From assembly GCA_030636065.1 (NCBI GenBank), contig DAOVXR010000044.1:1-9132 (forward strand): 9,132 bases of DNA. Reading direction: 5' to 3'. Numbering within the stretch: position 1 is the stretch's first letter; every line of letters begins with the position of its first letter. Below the pieces are notes generated by a model, which did no database searches, had not been told where the DNA came from, and saw nothing but the letters and a program-made list of their open reading frames with translations. Positions 7,884 through 9,132 of the stretch are shown here, one piece after another. This DNA comes from Sedimentisphaerales bacterium (GTDB lineage: Bacteria; Planctomycetota; Phycisphaerae; Sedimentisphaerales; SM23-30). A program made the translations under genes and the position numbers.

Positions 7884-8666
7884 CTAAATTCTGAATTCTG
7901 AATTCTTCTTCTCTTCCACCGGCGGCCAGATCGGCCAATGTTCCGCCACCAGGATCGGCACTAATTTCCGCATCAGTTTTTCTATTGCTTTCACTGCTGC
8001 TTCGGTGCTCATTCCTTCACCATTCGGAAAACTGACCTCTACTTTGCTGAAGTACGCGTATTTATCATACCAGTTATTCAGACGCAGTCGTAGTCCGTTA
8101 CGACTGCTCACATAACCGCCGTTGGCGCCGAAGAAATATAATATTTTTGATGTCCGTTCTCGTCCTTGTATTGTTCGCGCCTCGCTCAGTATTCGTACCG
8201 GAATTGTTACTGATTGTCCTTCGTTATCACGAATTTGGATTTTTTGATCTTCGCGGTCTGTGATTCGGCTGCCTGCTCCTGTATAACACACTTCCGGCAC
8301 ATGCGGAACCTGGCCCGGATCACCCGTATAATATGTGATAAAGAGCATCAGCATCTGTGCCGGATCGGTCTTGGCAACACCTGGGTCTTCCAGATACCAC
8401 TGCAGATAGTCTTCTGTTCCCAGTTCCGCGATAATATCTTCGTTTTCAATCAGCAGTTTTCGTGCCACCCGATACGGTGCCAGTTTTGCTTCGTCAAGTT
8501 CATCGAATGGCCTTTGCAACGCCACTTCCAGTTTCACGAAGTGCAGTCCCAGCCGTTTCGCGCCTACCTGCACTCCTGCCGCGCTGACTGCCAGAAACAG
8601 CAGACACACCAGAAACGCGCGTTCACGAAACAATCGTTTCAACGGCTGTATGACATATTCATCCAT
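7884..8666 (-). CDS. EpsI-like exosortase-associated membrane protein (DUF3485 type)
   Basis: This is a 260-aa protein with a short basic N-terminus, one membrane segment at about residues 16-34 (AFLVCLLFLAVSAAGVQV) and an extra-cytoplasmic domain. The best family signature is HVPEVCYTGAG at residues 122-132, with Cys127; EpsI/DUF3485 proteins carry a comparable H-x-PEVCY-x-G-x-G motif. A later YFFGANGGYVSSRNGLR segment (177-193) also fits. EpsI-like domains occur beside exosortases or fused to their C-terminus; here the two are separate genes. The biochemical role is not firmly known. I chose the ATG at 8664-8666 because GGAAG lies 5 nt upstream and the protein then starts just before the membrane segment. 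A GTG at 8739-8741 overlaps the exosortase stop (GTGA) and would add 25 highly charged residues, but these are encoded by spacer repeat DNA. The last residues (KKNSEFRI) come from another heptad repeat. Transcription with the exosortase is likely. Confidence 0.82.
   Translation of the reverse strand: MDEYVIQPLKRLFRERAFLVCLLFLAVSAAGVQVGAKRLGLHFVKLEVALQRPFDELDEAKLAPYRVARKLLIENEDIIAELGTEDYLQWYLEDPGVAKTDPAQMLMLFITYYTGDPGQVPHVPEVCYTGAGSRITDREDQKIQIRDNEGQSVTIPVRILSEARTIQGRERTSKILYFFGANGGYVSSRNGLRLRLNNWYDKYAYFSKVEVSFPNGEGMSTEAAVKAIEKLMRKLVPILVAEHWPIWPPVEEKKNSEFRI
7887..7907. repeat. Heptad tract at the EpsI-like stop codon
   Basis: Three tandem 7-nt units: AATTCTG (7887-7893), AATTCTG (7894-7900), AATTCTT (7901-7907), immediately next to the TAG stop at 7884-7886. 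They encode the terminal residues KNSEFRI. The word differs from the tracts at the other stops but has the same unit length. Confidence 0.65.
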
Positions 8667-8671
8667 AATTA

Positions 8672-8676
8672 CTTCC
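8672..8676 (-). promoter_or_regulatory. Ribosome binding site deciding the EpsI-like start
   Basis: Minus-strand GGAAG, 5 nt upstream of the ATG at 8664-8666. It favours this ATG over the upstream GTG at 8739-8741, in front of which no good Shine-Dalgarno sequence is seen. The GTG nevertheless overlaps the exosortase stop codon and could be used by translational coupling. Confidence 0.55.
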
Positions 8677-8692
8677 GCATATCCCTCTTTCC

Positions 8693-8755
8693 TTCTGTAT
8701 TCTGTATTCTTTTTCTCTCTTCTCTCTTTCTCACAACTCACAACCCACCACTCTT
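8693..8755. repeat. Heptad tract over the exosortase stop codon
   Basis: Two exact TTCTGTA units (8693-8706) are followed by a pyrimidine-rich stretch and then, in words from 8721: TCTCTCT, TTCTCAC, AACTCAC, AACCCAC, CACTCTT. The exosortase TGA (8738-8740, minus strand) lies in the third word. It matches the TPR-stop tract except for one extra heptad, TCACAAC (8738-8744). If the upstream GTG were used, this DNA would encode the charged start of the EpsI-like protein. Confidence 0.7.
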
Positions 8756-9132
8756 CTTAACAACAAGCACTTCATCCTTTTCGTCTTCCTCTTCTACGAA
8801 CAGATTATTCATAATCCACGCGATCCCTCCGTATAGGCCGAAGGCAACCAGCAGCATCACCATTCCTAATAGTGCATGCATTGTGCCTTGTGCCCATTGT
8901 GGCCCGATGAATATATATATAAGTCCTGTCAGCAGTACTCGCAGCATATTGCAGAACACTGCTATTGGTACTGTGCCTACCAGCAGTATTATGCGATGCG
9001 CTATTGGCCGATATTCCAGCCACGCCATTGCCACTCCCAGCGCCACGAACGTCCGTAGTAGCCGCATTCCGCTGCACGCTTCCGCCACGTTCAGATCGAA
9101 CGGCTGCCCCTGGTACATCCCGTGTATCAGCA
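8738..9132 (-). CDS. Exosortase, C-terminal part (gene runs off the window edge)
   Basis: The reading frame is open to the window edge, so only about the last 131 residues are seen; the Met codon at 9116-9118 is internal, not the start. All three residues expected of an exosortase active site are present. The Cys is in EACSGMRLL (codon 9074-9076), the Arg in NMLRVLLTG (codon 8939-8941) and the His in GTMHALLGM (codon 8876-8878). They are spread over three hydrophobic membrane segments, as in the exosortase/archaeosortase family. Family members are inner-membrane cysteine transpeptidases thought to cleave C-terminal sorting signals such as PEP-CTERM and hand the protein on to the envelope. After the last membrane segment comes a short charged tail (EEEDEKDE...KKSGGL), probably cytoplasmic. 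Its final residues are encoded by a heptad repeat that also supplies the TGA stop. The next gene downstream encodes an EpsI-like protein, the usual exosortase partner. The exosortase subtype cannot be assigned without the N-terminus. Confidence 0.9.
   Translation of the reverse strand, partial: LIHGMYQGQPFDLNVAEACSGMRLLRTFVALGVAMAWLEYRPIAHRIILLVGTVPIAVFCNMLRVLLTGLIYIFIGPQWAQGTMHALLGMVMLLVAFGLYGGIAWIMNNLFVEEEDEKDEVLVVKKSGGL

Noticed and set aside
7819..7907. CRISPR-like array
   Set aside because: The units are 7 or 9 nt and directly contiguous; there are no 25-40 nt repeats, no regular unique spacers and no cas genes.

Overview
The window holds one minus-strand gene cluster for an exosortase-type, envelope or exopolysaccharide (EPS) system. 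In transcription order, from high to low coordinates, it contains: the C-terminal part of an exosortase (cut by the window edge at 9132); a small membrane-anchored protein of the EpsI / DUF3485 exosortase-associated type; a very large (1671 aa) membrane-anchored TPR protein; and a Wzz-type chain-length determinant fused to a bacterial tyrosine kinase (BY-kinase). All four genes point the same way, and no plus-strand gene is credible. About 93% of the window is coding.

Layout: 1-246 is non-coding, with hairpins and short repeats downstream of the kinase. 247-2466 is the Wzz/BY-kinase. 2467-2744 is a 278-bp spacer with a duplicated hairpin element. 2745-7760 is the TPR giant. 7761-7883 is a 123-bp spacer with a 9-nt periodic repeat. 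7884-8666 is the EpsI-like protein (an upstream GTG at 8741 is the alternative start). 8667-8737 is a purine-rich (mRNA sense) spacer. 8738-9132 is the exosortase C-terminus.

How the genes fit together (inference from known families): exosortases are polytopic membrane transpeptidases that process proteins carrying a C-terminal sorting signal, and in many Gram-negative-type bacteria they are encoded among EPS genes. EpsI-like proteins accompany or are fused to exosortases. Wzz/BY-kinase proteins control polymer length and export by cycles of oligomerisation and tyrosine phosphorylation. Large TPR proteins are recurrent members of these loci, probably as scaffolds. No sorted substrate, glycosyltransferase or outer-membrane exporter lies in the window, so these would have to be outside it.

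Organism: gene content, moderate GC, long spacers filled with degenerate short-word repeats, and the very large TPR protein suggest an environmental Gram-negative-type bacterium of the PVC group, perhaps a planctomycete (Phycisphaerae-like). This is a weak inference from style, not a marker-based call.

The most unusual signal is in the DNA between genes, not in the proteins. Every one of the four stop codons lies in or directly beside a tract of degenerate 7-nt (heptad) repeats. Two of these tracts are almost identical and differ by one exact heptad. The last few residues of each protein are therefore encoded by repeat DNA. Further dispersed elements (a 32-nt hairpin repeat in two copies, a 9-nt periodic array and several perfect hairpins) fill the spacers.
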